A stretch of DNA of 24,870 bases from Sergeia podlipaevii (Eukaryota > Euglenozoa > Kinetoplastea > Trypanosomatida > Trypanosomatidae): NCBI GenBank assembly GCA_030849805.1, contig JASANZ010001925.1, positions 1 through 24,870 on the forward strand, written 5' to 3'. The translations under genes and the position numbers were made by a program. Numbering within the stretch: the stretch's first letter is position 1; each line of letters begins with the position of its first letter. Positions 16,896-24,870 of this stretch are shown here, piece after piece. The notes under the pieces are model-generated. The model saw only the letters and a list, made by a program, of their open reading frames with translations, was not told the origin of the DNA and did not search any database.

Positions 16896-18098
16896 CTAAC
16901 GCCGAAAAACTCTAAAAACCACTACAGCAGCAACTGACAGTGTGATGCCGCCAACCACCAAAAGTGCCTGCACGCCTGTCTTTTTAGCATCACGCGCTGC
17001 TGTTGGGGCAGCACCGCGAGCACATGGGGTTGGTAGCGAGCTGTCCGCCTGTGTGGCAGCTGGTACGGCCGTGTCAGTTGCCTTGTGTGCCTTGTCTGAG
17101 ACGGTTGGAGATGCATGTGCCTTATCCACGTTGTGCTGCTCGAACACAAGGTCCACCACCTTGTACTCCAGACCCGCTTTCCCTCCAGCCGCTTTGTCAG
17201 AGAGACGCACCAGGCATCGCTCCTTCGCCAGGCCAACAAGTTCGCAGTTTTCAGGGAGTGTTGCTTTGCCCGTAAGCTTCAGTGTGGCATCCTTCTTAAG
17301 GTACTTAAACTTGCAAATGTCAGCGAATCCTTTCATACCAACCACGACCTGCGCTGATGAAAGCGACGAAGCCACCACAGTGTACTGAGCCGCAGGCACA
17401 TCATCATCGCATTGAGCGCGGTGGCGAGAAGATGAAAAAAACGATATCATAGGGGTCAACTCCCGCACTGAGCCCTTGGTGACGTACACACCATGAATGG
17501 TGGCGTCGTCATTTGCTATGAAGGTGAAGTTACCAGTGCCGCATGTGCTGGACGCCTTGCGCTGCTTGCCCTTCTTAGCGCGACGATTCGGCAAAGTGTA
17601 CGTATCAACCGCTTTGTTTCTCTGCAGATCCCAGAAGGTGATGTTTTGAGCACTTTTGTTAACCAAGGCAAGACGGTGCACAGCAGGAAAGGGAAACAGC
17701 CCATAGTCCTCCTCAAGCACCTTCAGCTTTTTGTTGTGATATTCCAAAATGGTTGAGATCCCTTGTGGGCAACTTACAGCAATATATCGGTTATCCACCC
17801 ACACCACCTCAGTCGCCTTGGTGGTTTCAATTTCATCCATCAGGTCTGCTAACTCGTCGTCGACAACGTTATAAACCCTCAGAAGGGTCTTTCCGGCATC
17901 TGTTGTCGCGCAGGATTCGCTAGAAGCGGCATACACAGGGCACACAAGCGCCATCAAGGAAGCAGAATCGTTGCATGCACACGCCAAAACCTCACCGCCA
18001 TATAGCAAACCAAAGGTGCCATTCATATTCTTTGACTCGAAGCACAAACGGTGCTTTTCGTCTATGAAGAAAAAGCGACCTGACTGCGTGGCCGACAT
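16896..18098 (-). CDS. Tail-anchored membrane protein with a probable β-propeller cytosolic domain
   Basis: The 400-residue protein begins at the ATG at 18098. Residues 1-320 are β-rich with repeating hydrophobic/aromatic strands, for example TEVVWVDNRYIAVSC (95-109) and QNITFWDLQRNKAVDTYTLP (150-169). These resemble degenerate WD-type propeller blades. An Ala/Thr/Pro-rich linker spans about 325-372. A single hydrophobic segment, VQALLVVGGITLSVAAVVVF (376-395), ends in RVFRR, giving a classic tail anchor with a basic end. There is no signal peptide. Propeller plus C-terminal anchor is the layout of Sec12/PREB, the ER exchange factor for Sar1, but I cannot identify Sec12's conserved loop, so this is only a suggestion. 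The acceptor AG at 18164-18163 gives a 64-nt leader. Confidence 0.82.
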   Translation of the reverse strand: MSATQSGRFFFIDEKHRLCFESKNMNGTFGLLYGGEVLACACNDSASLMALVCPVYAASSESCATTDAGKTLLRVYNVVDDELADLMDEIETTKATEVVWVDNRYIAVSCPQGISTILEYHNKKLKVLEEDYGLFPFPAVHRLALVNKSAQNITFWDLQRNKAVDTYTLPNRRAKKGKQRKASSTCGTGNFTFIANDDATIHGVYVTKGSVRELTPMISFFSSSRHRAQCDDDVPAAQYTVVASSLSSAQVVVGMKGFADICKFKYLKKDATLKLTGKATLPENCELVGLAKERCLVRLSDKAAGGKAGLEYKVVDLVFEQHNVDKAHASPTVSDKAHKATDTAVPAATQADSSLPTPCARGAAPTAARDAKKTGVQALLVVGGITLSVAAVVVFRVFRR

Positions 18099-18499
18099 AA
18101 TAAATGTACGTTTTTCTTTTCGTTTAAAGGCACAGGTTGTGAGTCTCTTCAGAATGTTTTTGCTATTTTAATAAAAGGAAGAAAAGGGGATAATACCAAA
18201 GGATGTTGCGTAAAGGAAAAGCAACAACAAAAAACGCTTGATACTGCCACACAACAATTTTGTGATCAACAATAGTTCTGCAATAATTTTTTGCTTGTTG
18301 ATGCTGCTTCTGAGGTTAGTTGCGTACATCTTAGTGTTTGTGCGTATATTGCATCGCCGAAAAAAAAAATCCAGTATACATCAGAAACAAAAAGAAAGTA
18401 ACAAAAAGATAACAGTAATAGCAACAAGGTGGGTCAAATAATAATAATAATAAATAGATAGTGAGAATATGTAGACGAGCACCACCAAATTAACTTGAA
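18099..18499. other. Spacer between the IQ-motif protein gene and the tail-anchored protein gene
   Basis: AT-rich. An (AAT)n patch lies at about 18440-18452. It holds the leader of the tail-anchored gene and the 3' UTR of the IQ gene. No gene is seen. Confidence 0.7.
18163..18190 (-). promoter_or_regulatory. Predicted spliced-leader acceptor for the tail-anchored protein gene
   Basis: The coding strand reads CCCCTTTTCTTCCTTTTATT, then AAAATAG with AG at 18164-18163. The leader to the ATG at 18098 is 64 nt. Confidence 0.6.
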
Positions 18500-19288
18500 T
18501 TATAAGGGAAAGCACCCCTGGCGCATTTGATGATACCTACGCTGTGCGGCATAACGACGATATATCGTTTGAATTTTGATTGCACTATCTTCAAAAAGTG
18601 TTGCCGCCGTCATGAAATTAGGAGCTTGATTACTGGCCAGCATCAACCCTTTTTCAGCAAACGCGGCAACTTCACCAGCAAGGAGCATGCATCTGACGCG
18701 ATCCGTTTCGATGCATTGGCGTGCACGCTTCTCTTCCCGCTTAACCAAATGCTGAGCCTCCACTAATGGCTCCTTTGCGCATCCCTCAATAGCAGTGAGT
18801 CGGCGCCACATCCACTGCGGCTGGACCTGGCACAACTTTAGAAAGATACTATCCAAAGCCTCAGTGCAAACCCCCATTCGACCAACATTCTCGAGGGCCG
18901 CAAGCGATTGAAGACTAAGCGCATTGTACTCGCCCTCTATTATCGCGCGCTGCTCAGTTTCGTCGTCCTCAATCAACGTAACGATGGCGTTCTGTGCTAA
19001 CTCGATAAACACACAATAGGGCAAATATCTGGCGTCTTCCTCCAAAAATCGTCGCTCCTCGGCTTCATCAGCAATTGCTAAAGAGAGTTGTTGGTCCATC
19101 AACGCATCTATTGATCGCTTTCGCTCCTTCACGATTTCGAGCAAACTCCACAAACATTCCTCAATTATTCCCACACGTTGCTCCCCTTCTTCTGGAAAAA
19201 CGCTAAGAAACGAAGTAGTGCGAAGAGTGTCCCAATTCTCCATTAGGAACGGGCTGGTCGCCTTGGTGCCACAAGATGTCTGCTCCAT
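18500..19288 (-). CDS. Hypothetical IQ-motif protein (262 aa)
   Basis: The ATG at 19288 gives 262 residues; the longer frame to 19354 starts at TTG. The protein is mostly α-helical and charged (for example DEAEERRFLEEDARYLP, 74-90, and KREEKRARQCIETDRVR, 183-199). It ends with an IQ motif, AIKIQTIYRRYAAQRRY (236-252), a calmodulin or EF-hand-protein binding site, ten residues from the C-terminus. There is no signal peptide or membrane segment. IQ proteins of this kind are common in trypanosomatid flagella and cytoskeleton, but no specific family is recognised. The only good splice acceptor (TTTCAG) lies 2 nt before this ATG, so the real start could be Met16 (MENWDT) if such a short leader is not used. 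Confidence 0.82.
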   Translation of the reverse strand: MEQTSCGTKATSPFLMENWDTLRTTSFLSVFPEEGEQRVGIIEECLWSLLEIVKERKRSIDALMDQQLSLAIADEAEERRFLEEDARYLPYCVFIELAQNAIVTLIEDDETEQRAIIEGEYNALSLQSLAALENVGRMGVCTEALDSIFLKLCQVQPQWMWRRLTAIEGCAKEPLVEAQHLVKREEKRARQCIETDRVRCMLLAGEVAAFAEKGLMLASNQAPNFMTAATLFEDSAIKIQTIYRRYAAQRRYHQMRQGCFPL

Positions 19289-19828
19289 GTCTGAAATACA
19301 GCAAAAAAAAAAATGCAGCTCTCTATTTTGTGATGTGATGCACCTTTGTATCAATGCAATGAAAAAAAAATAGCTCTAAACAGCGAAAAAAAAAGGAGAA
19401 AAAAGAGTACTTAGAAGCATAGGCATATGTAAGTCTTGATGAAAGATGTCAACAGGCCAAAAAGTATCATGTCGCTGCGGACACCCATGCACCTCTGAAC
19501 TCTTTGCACTACAAAAAGTAATCAGAAGTTGGTAGAGACCGAAACAAATGTGCCAAAAGCAGAGGGGGGAAAAGAAGCACACACATAAGTGTATGAAAGG
19601 TCCGAGGTCTTGCTATATGTTTCATTGTTATTGTTTGTGTTTGCAGTGTTAAAAAAAGAGGAAAAAAGGGTATTCTCACACAGTTGAGATTATTCGTAGC
19701 TGTTATAACTAATTCACGCGCTTTCGGCGTTGTTGTTTTTATATTTTTTTCTTATCAGTCTCAATTACTTTCCTTCTTACTTTGATTATCTCGCTTTACA
19801 AACAAAAAAGACACCTGCAAAAACTCCC
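19289..19828. other. Spacer between NOG1 and the IQ-motif protein gene
   Basis: Holds the NOG1 3' UTR. No gene supported. A patch at about 19430-19515 is more complex than its surroundings and was examined as a possible snoRNA without success. Confidence 0.6.
19291..19313 (-). promoter_or_regulatory. Predicted spliced-leader acceptor for the IQ-motif protein gene
   Basis: The coding strand reads an 11-T run, GCTGTATTTCAG, with AG at 19292-19291, followed by AC and then the ATG at 19288. The leader would be 2 nt. Confidence 0.6.
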
Positions 19829-21772
19829 TTAACGGCGGTCCCGAGTACCATTGCTCTTGACCTTGCCAGTAAACAAATGCATAGGGCGGAGATTGGGAAT
19901 GTGGTGATCGCCTTCTCCCTTTCTAGCCTGGCGAGCAAGAGGACGAGCCTTGATCTTGCTGAGCTTGACGGCTCTGAGCTTTTCATTGACATCCTTGTAT
20001 CCTTCGCCACGGCCAACGCTGATGCTGCGATCGCGACTAGCAGAGCGAGAGCTAAGACTACGGGAAGTTTTGGTGGAAACGTGAGAGCCAGAGCGATCAC
20101 GCATCACTGCCTCCTGTGCAACAGACATGGAGCGACCACGCTTCTTGCCAGCCTTTGGAGCGTCACCCGCGGCAGACTGTGAGCGAGCATCCTGACTACC
20201 AGTGCGGCTGTTGAACTTCTCAATCGCCATCGACTGCTGGCGGGTTCGGCGAATAGCAGGGTTCTTCATTGCACGCTCCATTTTCATCACCTTCACCTTG
20301 TCTTTAATGAACTTAACAGCCTCCAAAGTGTCGTCATCCAGTTCGTGTGCCGTGTTCTTCTTAGACTGCTCTAGTTCTAACTGTTCCAGACGCGCCTCCT
20401 CCTCAGCCTCCAGCTCAAGCAAGCGGTCGTGAATGTCTGGATCAATATTGTCATAAATGTTGTGACCATCCATGATGTCAGGGATAATATCATTCACCCA
20501 CTCAGGGTCCTCCAAGTCCCACGTCTTGCGCTCGTTGGCCTGATAACGACCTGGGCCGCCGTTCTCCCACTCATAGTCACGCTCAGTCTTTCGGCGTGTG
20601 CGAGCAGGCTCGTCGGTGGAGAGCACTGTCTCTGGGATGTACGCTGGACGCTCAACATCATCGCGTTGCTGAGGTGCGGCACAGTAAAGACGGTTTTGAA
20701 TTGCTTGGTACCTTCCTGAGCCCTCCTTTTGCTCTGAGCGGTGCGCAAGAAGAACATCGCACGCCATCGTTTTAAGGTCGCCAACGCCTACGTCTGTAAG
20801 CGTGCTGGTGGTAATCCACTTCGCTCCGGCATCTTCAATGGCAGACATAATAAGCTTCTGATCCTTTGAAGAGATATCCTCAAATGTGCACACATCGCAC
20901 TTATTGAATACAACTACAACAGGCTTTCCAGTAAAGAGAGGGCCAATTGACTGGAATAGAGAAACTTGCTGCTGAATTGAGTAGCCGCATTGCCCACTCA
21001 GGTCCATAAAGAAAAGAATGCAAGCACGGAGATGAGCAAGCGCCGTAATAGCCTGCATTTCGATGACGTTTCTCTCCTCCAAAGAGTGGTCAAGGATACC
21101 GGGGGTGTCGATGACTTGCCAAGTAGTGTACTTGTAATCGGTATGGCCAACAAATAGAGACTTGGTCGTAAACGCGTATGGCTGCACTTCCACATCAGCA
21201 CGGGTGACTTTGTTCATGAAACTCGACTTACCAACATTTGGAAAGCCAGTGACAAGTAGTGTGCGGGCATTGGGGTCGATCGATGGAAGACGCGACATGT
21301 GCTGGCGCACCTTCTCTAGGTAAGTCAAAGCACTGTTCAGCTTTTTGCATGCAGTTGCCATACGTCCGAGGGCAGCACGCTTGAGCTGCTTGCAGCGATA
21401 CAGCGAATCGCCATACTTAAGCAAGCGAATGTAGTCTCTACCAATGTTGTCAACCATGTGGCGTACGGCGCCAACTTGACCAAGCGCAACCTTGTAATGA
21501 TCACGGTCGTAAAGTACGTGCATCAGATCTCCATAAAATGGATGAATGTCGTCCATGCGTGGAAACTCTTGCAGAATATAAGACAACTTCTCATTGATGG
21601 TCTTCTGTGTATACTTCACTTTTCGCATGTAAAACTGACGAATACGCGAAATATGGTATCCCTTGTGGACGACGGTCGGGGTCTTCCGCTGTGTCTTTGA
21701 CAATACAATATCCATGAAGTCCTTATAGGAAGGGACCACAGTGATGGTCTTGAAATTGTAAATCGACGACAT
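19829..21772 (-). CDS. NOG1: NOG1, nucleolar GTP-binding protein for 60S ribosome assembly
   Basis: NOG1 is an essential OBG/DRG-class GTPase that joins nucleolar pre-60S particles and helps mature the peptidyl-transferase region before handing over to later factors. The 647-residue protein matches the eukaryotic family in length and order: [20 protein letters not shown] (1-20), the family block [18 protein letters not shown] (39-56), the N-terminal helical domain, then G1 GFPNVGKSS (176-184), switch region QPYAFTTK (197-204), G3 DTPG (222-225) and G4 NKCD (290-293). The basic C-terminal tail is rich in Ser/Arg ([14 protein letters not shown]) and is typical of the rRNA-threading tail. All G motifs are intact. 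The start is fixed by a clear acceptor 24 nt upstream. Confidence 0.98.
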   Translation of the reverse strand: MSSIYNFKTITVVPSYKDFMDIVLSKTQRKTPTVVHKGYHISRIRQFYMRKVKYTQKTINEKLSYILQEFPRMDDIHPFYGDLMHVLYDRDHYKVALGQVGAVRHMVDNIGRDYIRLLKYGDSLYRCKQLKRAALGRMATACKKLNSALTYLEKVRQHMSRLPSIDPNARTLLVTGFPNVGKSSFMNKVTRADVEVQPYAFTTKSLFVGHTDYKYTTWQVIDTPGILDHSLEERNVIEMQAITALAHLRACILFFMDLSGQCGYSIQQQVSLFQSIGPLFTGKPVVVVFNKCDVCTFEDISSKDQKLIMSAIEDAGAKWITTSTLTDVGVGDLKTMACDVLLAHRSEQKEGSGRYQAIQNRLYCAAPQQRDDVERPAYIPETVLSTDEPARTRRKTERDYEWENGGPGRYQANERKTWDLEDPEWVNDIIPDIMDGHNIYDNIDPDIHDRLLELEAEEEARLEQLELEQSKKNTAHELDDDTLEAVKFIKDKVKVMKMERAMKNPAIRRTRQQSMAIEKFNSRTGSQDARSQSAAGDAPKAGKKRGRSMSVAQEAVMRDRSGSHVSTKTSRSLSSRSASRDRSISVGRGEGYKDVNEKLRAVKLSKIKARPLARQARKGEGDHHIPNLRPMHLFTGKVKSNGTRDRR

Positions 21773-21796
21773 GATTCAAAGAAAAAAAAGAAACTT

Positions 21797-21812
21797 CTGT
21801 TAACAAAAAAAA
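21797..21812 (-). promoter_or_regulatory. Predicted spliced-leader acceptor for NOG1
   Basis: The coding strand reads TTTTTTTTGTTAACAG, with AG at 21798-21797. The leader to the ATG at 21772 is 24 nt. A second T/C tract lies between this AG and the ATG but has no AG of its own. Confidence 0.65.
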
Positions 21813-22130
21813 TATATTGAAAACTACTGGGTGCTCGAAAAAGAACTCCCTCGTAAAAAAACTAAAATTGTGCAATAGAAAAAAAGTAATCAAAAAAAGA
21901 GGATAATTAAAGGAGGAACAAGCAACCTCACTTTGCTTTAAAAATAAAAATAGAAATTACCTTTCTTGTAAAAGGTGTTTGTCAAACATTTTCTTTTTGT
22001 ATTCATAATGTTTTGCTCAGGAAAAAAAGCTTTAAAGAAAAATTGTTCGGGCTCATACGAGCCAAAGAACCAAAATATATAATTATACACTGCCGCTCAA
22101 AATGGAAGTGCGCAGAGAAACATGCATAAA

Positions 22131-22146
22131 GACACACATGTGTGTC
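22131..22146. repeat. Perfect 16-bp palindrome
   Basis: GACACACATGTGTGTC reads the same on both strands. It sits in the ABC gene 3' region, in otherwise AT-rich sequence. Confidence 0.9.
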
Positions 22147-22408
22147 ACTCTGTAAAAGATATAGCACTTATATCATACCCAAAAAAAAACAAGATGAAAG
22201 CGGTTTTAGTCATTTTTTGCTTTTCTGCTTATGTCTTGCACTTCAATGCTCAGTGAATCGCCCTTTCGTCAATTTTACAAAAAAATAATATATTTTTTGT
22301 ATCTAGCATTTGTGCTCGCTAACTTCCTTGATGCGACTCTGATTTTTTTTCCCACAACTATTTGACAATTCACGAAAAAAAGAAAGAAGAAAAAAAACAC
22401 CTGTCTCT

Positions 22409-24283
22409 CTATTCAATGGAACTGACGCGATAATAACCTTCTCCGCTGAGCTCCACAAGAGTATCATGGATAGAACGCAAAGCTTCGCGGTGTGAAATCG
22501 AAATTAGTGTTACACCAGCCTTTTGAAGCTGAACATAGAGCTTCGGCTCATCATCTTGAGATATCGCACTTGTGCACTCGTCCAATAGAGCAAAAAGAGG
22601 TCTATGAACGAGAACACGAACTAACGCAATCCTCTGGCGTTCACCACCAGAAAGAACCTCTGCCCAATTTTTCACTGCGTCAAGGCCTCCCTCCCTTTCA
22701 ACCACCTGTGAAAGACCAATAGAAGAAGCATAAGACAGAATTTGTTCATCGGTTGCACCTTGTTCCAAAACTTCATTTTCTGAAAATGGATATATCATTT
22801 GAGCTCGAAGAGTCCCTGGAGGAAGATATGCACGCTGAGGAAGAAAAAAAACCTTTTCCTTTGGGGGAAGCTTTATATGTCCTCGCTGCAGCGGCCACAA
22901 CTGAGCCAAAGTTCGAATTAAAGCAGATTTTCCCGATCCATTGCTCCCCATAATTAAAACATGTTTCCTTGGTGTAACGGTCAAGTTAAAATCTTTAATA
23001 AGCATGGCGCCAGATGGAGACACAACATCAACGTGGGAAAATATAATCTCCGTACAGTCTTCGACTTCATCAAAGTTATCCACCTGAATGCTCTCATTCA
23101 CGGCGGCTATATAGCAAAGCTTCTCACGGAGCTCTCCAACTCTCGACGCGCTACTGCACAATGCACCTATTTTTTTACGAAGCAAAAGCAGTTTTCCAAC
23201 TGCAAAAGACATTGGAATGTACAGTTGCACACTCTCAAGATATAGCTGTGTTAAATCCGCTTTCGATAATTTTTCCTTTTGATCGTAAGCAACAGCCCCG
23301 CAAACAATATAGCCCACACACGTAGCTCCATACTTAATAAGTAACGAATCAAGAAGTCCTCCAATCCATTTTACCTTTTTAATGCGGCTTTCGTGGCGTG
23401 TAATGGATTTCAGCAAATGGTCTGCATGTTGTCGCTCAAGTTCTTCTCCTCCATAAAAAGCAACTTCCTCGGCATGCTGAATAAGTTGGCTATGTGTAGT
23501 ACGAAGATTTCCTTCCTTCTCTTGGCTAACAGCCACAAGGTCAGCAAAGTTGGGTAAAATAAATGACAGAAAGGTCGCTACAAGCACGTAATAACTGACA
23601 ACAAACATTGAAGGACCGTGACCGCCACCCCTTGAAAGAGCCACAGAAAAAGTTGCAACATCAATTAGAGGCTTTAAAACCGAAGAAAACAAGTCCGTTA
23701 ATTCGCCGCAAAAGTTCTTTGCATCCTGCGCAATACGATGATCTGGGTTATCCAATTTGCGTTGCGTTGCAATTAAATATACGCTATTGCCTTTTAGGTA
23801 TTCCTTTTGTAACGCAGCCTGGAGGTTATCGCGCATTCTCTGTCGAACCATCGATTCGGTGTATTGGACACCAACTTGCAGTATAGTCCCCGGTATCGAC
23901 AAAAGACCGATATCTGCAACGCCAAATATAAACGCCTTAGCATCTCGCTGAACAAGGTATTTGCCATTTTGACCGACAACGCGAGCCATAATCAGTGTTA
24001 ACTTAGTTCGCAATAAAAGCAAAGCACCAAGTAACAAAATACCACCAGCCTCCCATGAAAAAAAATTTGGAACACAAATTTTCAGCAAAGGAAGTAAACG
24101 TTTCCAAAGTGTACTATTCAACCTAATAGAATCTTCTGATCTCGACTTGTATTTACGCGTATCCTTGCTATACCTTTTGTTTGAAACCTCATTCAATAGC
24201 TTAATTATGGCGGCCACGCACAAAAACTGGAATGAATAAAAACCTAAAGCTCGGCTTCCATGCATCTTTGACAACGTCGCCAT
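22409..24283 (-). CDS. ABCD-type half ABC transporter, probably peroxisomal/glycosomal (GAT-like)
   Basis: The protein has 624 residues from the ATG at 24283 (the frame upstream starts at GTG; Met7 is an alternative). It has one N-terminal membrane domain and one ATPase domain, so it must dimerise. The ABCD-specific EAA-like motif EEVAFYGGEELERQ (272-285) lies after the membrane segments. The ATPase domain has Walker A GSNGSGKS (446-453), FFLPQRAYLPPGTLRAQMIYP (479-499) with Q-loop Q483, signature LSGGERQ (544-550), Walker B FALLDE with catalytic E569, D-loop SAIS, and H-loop H598. All look functional. ABCD proteins import acyl-CoAs into peroxisomes; the trypanosome homologues (GAT1-3) sit in the glycosome membrane. 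Which GAT this is I cannot say. Third-position GC is lower than in neighbouring genes, and the leader contains a short uORF. Confidence 0.92.
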   Translation of the reverse strand: MATLSKMHGSRALGFYSFQFLCVAAIIKLLNEVSNKRYSKDTRKYKSRSEDSIRLNSTLWKRLLPLLKICVPNFFSWEAGGILLLGALLLLRTKLTLIMARVVGQNGKYLVQRDAKAFIFGVADIGLLSIPGTILQVGVQYTESMVRQRMRDNLQAALQKEYLKGNSVYLIATQRKLDNPDHRIAQDAKNFCGELTDLFSSVLKPLIDVATFSVALSRGGGHGPSMFVVSYYVLVATFLSFILPNFADLVAVSQEKEGNLRTTHSQLIQHAEEVAFYGGEELERQHADHLLKSITRHESRIKKVKWIGGLLDSLLIKYGATCVGYIVCGAVAYDQKEKLSKADLTQLYLESVQLYIPMSFAVGKLLLLRKKIGALCSSASRVGELREKLCYIAAVNESIQVDNFDEVEDCTEIIFSHVDVVSPSGAMLIKDFNLTVTPRKHVLIMGSNGSGKSALIRTLAQLWPLQRGHIKLPPKEKVFFLPQRAYLPPGTLRAQMIYPFSENEVLEQGATDEQILSYASSIGLSQVVEREGGLDAVKNWAEVLSGGERQRIALVRVLVHRPLFALLDECTSAISQDDEPKLYVQLQKAGVTLISISHREALRSIHDTLVELSGEGYYRVSSIE

Positions 24284-24338
24284 TTTAACCACCCTTAAAC
24301 CTTCACTTTATAACAGCAAAACGAAATACACATAAAAA

Positions 24339-24368
24339 CTGTAGAAACAAAAAAAGAATGAAGAAATG
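24339..24368 (-). promoter_or_regulatory. Predicted spliced-leader acceptor for the ABC transporter gene
   Basis: The coding strand reads TTTCTTCATTCTTTTTTTG, TTTCTACAG, with AG at 24340-24339. The leader to the ATG at 24283 is 55 nt and contains an upstream ATG at 24333. Confidence 0.7.
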
Positions 24369-24479
24369 AGTAGCATCTCCATCGCATAAACAACAAAGCA
24401 TTTTCATAATCAAAAGTTAAACAATAGCGGACATCACTGCAAGCAACAGAAAATTAAAATAATAATAAAGAAAGGGCAA

Positions 24480-24740
24480 AAATGCAAACACACCACATAA
24501 ACCTAAAGATTCAAAAAAAGAAAGAGCAACAAACAAAACACCCCAGACCCACCACCCAAAATCCCACAACACCGCCCCAGCCCACCTCCGCCCGACGCCA
24601 GAAGAACCACACGCACATCCTTCAAAGCGACAAAAATACCAGAACTGCACACGCCTTCCAAAAGACATATAAAAAAACAAAACCTACAAAACAAACCCCG
24701 GCCCACGCATCCCCCCCCCCCTCAGCCACTGCTCGATAAA
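24480..24740 (-). promoter_or_regulatory. Candidate dispersed Pol II initiation region (G/T-rich on the coding strand)
   Basis: The G/T-rich block with an 11-G run lies just upstream of the rightmost gene of the leftward unit. In Trypanosoma brucei, G/T-rich sequence oriented with transcription marks Pol II start regions and H2A.Z deposition. That parallel is established knowledge; applying it here is inference, because the gene to the right is not visible. Confidence 0.3.
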
Positions 24741-24870
24741 AATAAGCATGATATGGTGTTTTAGCGCCGTGGTGTGTTAAAAGGCTATTACAGAGGGTAA
24801 GATGGAGCACTATATGTGAGAAATATGCATCTATTGATTCCTTGTTAAAAACCAATACGTGTTTTACAAG

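Larger units (their letters stand above)
21773..22408. other. Spacer between the ABC transporter gene and NOG1
   Basis: Very AT-rich, with no gene. It carries a small hairpin (GGCTC-ATAC-GAGCC, 22050-22063) and a perfect 16-bp palindrome (22131-22146). It should be the ABC gene 3' UTR plus the NOG1 leader. Confidence 0.7.
24284..24870. other. Upstream flank with G/T-rich coding strand
   Basis: No gene is supported. From about 24480 to 24740 the plus strand is almost only A and C: in 24541-24600 I count 2 T and 6 G. It ends in a run of 11 C (24711-24721). The coding strand is therefore G/T-rich. Short frames over it on both strands reflect this composition. The segment 24740-24870 returns to normal AT-rich spacer. 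Confidence 0.6.

Noticed and set aside
19436..19502. Possible C/D snoRNA (TTGATGA near 19437 and CTGA near 19493, plus strand)
   Set aside because: The C box has a mismatch, no convincing terminal stem flanks the boxes, and it would be on the strand opposite to the whole transcription unit.
24482..24739. 85-codon plus-strand frame rich in Lys, Thr, Pro and Gln
   Set aside because: The composition follows directly from the A/C-rich strand, and no splice acceptor or domain is visible.
24622..24855. 77-codon minus-strand frame upstream of the ABC transporter
   Set aside because: Its second half is the Gly/Val/Phe translation of the G/T-rich block, and there is no recognisable domain.
1..24870. 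tRNA, rRNA, transposon, CRISPR or retroelement signatures
   Set aside because: I saw no T-loop-like GTTCGAATC box with matching acceptor stem, no reverse transcriptase or transposase motifs, and no regularly spaced repeats.

Overview
The window is nuclear DNA of a trypanosomatid kinetoplastid. The reasons are consistent: thirteen intact or partial protein genes all lie on the minus strand without introns; compact genes are separated by AT-rich, low-complexity spacers; and most start codons have a pyrimidine tract on the coding strand, then the first AG, then a short leader, which is the layout of spliced-leader trans-splicing sites. The proteins are eukaryotic (NOG1, GRWD1/RRB1, CHMP1/Vps46, FOR20/FOPNL, Pho88/SND3, an ABCD half-transporter). 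Coding GC is moderate and spacers are AT-rich, so this does not look like high-GC Leishmania. I cannot decide the genus.

The genes form one leftward polycistronic unit. In transcription order, right to left: ABCD-type half ABC transporter (24283-22409), NOG1 nucleolar GTPase (21772-19829), a 262-aa IQ-motif protein (19288-18500), a 400-aa tail-anchored protein with a propeller-like lumen-excluded domain (18098-16896), mitochondrial 3-hydroxyisobutyrate dehydrogenase (15912-14920), FOR20-like LisH protein (14229-13843), ESCRT-III CHMP1/Vps46 (13489-12872), GRWD1/RRB1 (12076-10427), Pho88/SND3-like ER protein (9737-9174), a 177-aa cysteine-rich protein (8642-8109), PRPP synthetase (7595-6522), a 1074-aa multi-pass membrane protein with tentative XK-like traits (4796-1572), and the N-terminus of a NEK-type kinase running off the left edge (426-1). 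Several starts were moved downstream to the first real ATG because the longest open frames begin at GTG or TTG codons.

The genes do not form a single pathway, as is usual for trypanosomatid units. Two serve 60S ribosome assembly (NOG1, GRWD1), several serve membranes and organelles (ABCD transporter, Pho88, CHMP1, tail-anchored protein, multi-pass protein), two are metabolic (PRPP synthetase, HIBADH), and two concern basal body or cell-cycle functions (FOR20, NEK).

The most notable non-coding signals are a G/T-rich block on the coding strand upstream of the first gene (about 24480-24740, including an 11-base G run), which could be a dispersed Pol II start region; two tandem duplications in spacers (90-bp period at 629-806 with an N at the junction; 79-bp period at 14701-14858); a 16-bp perfect palindrome at 22131-22146; and odd splice-site/start-codon arrangements at the IQ-protein and HIBADH genes. 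I found no tRNA, rRNA, CRISPR, transposon or obviously novel multi-gene system; most of the window is ordinary core-genome sequence.
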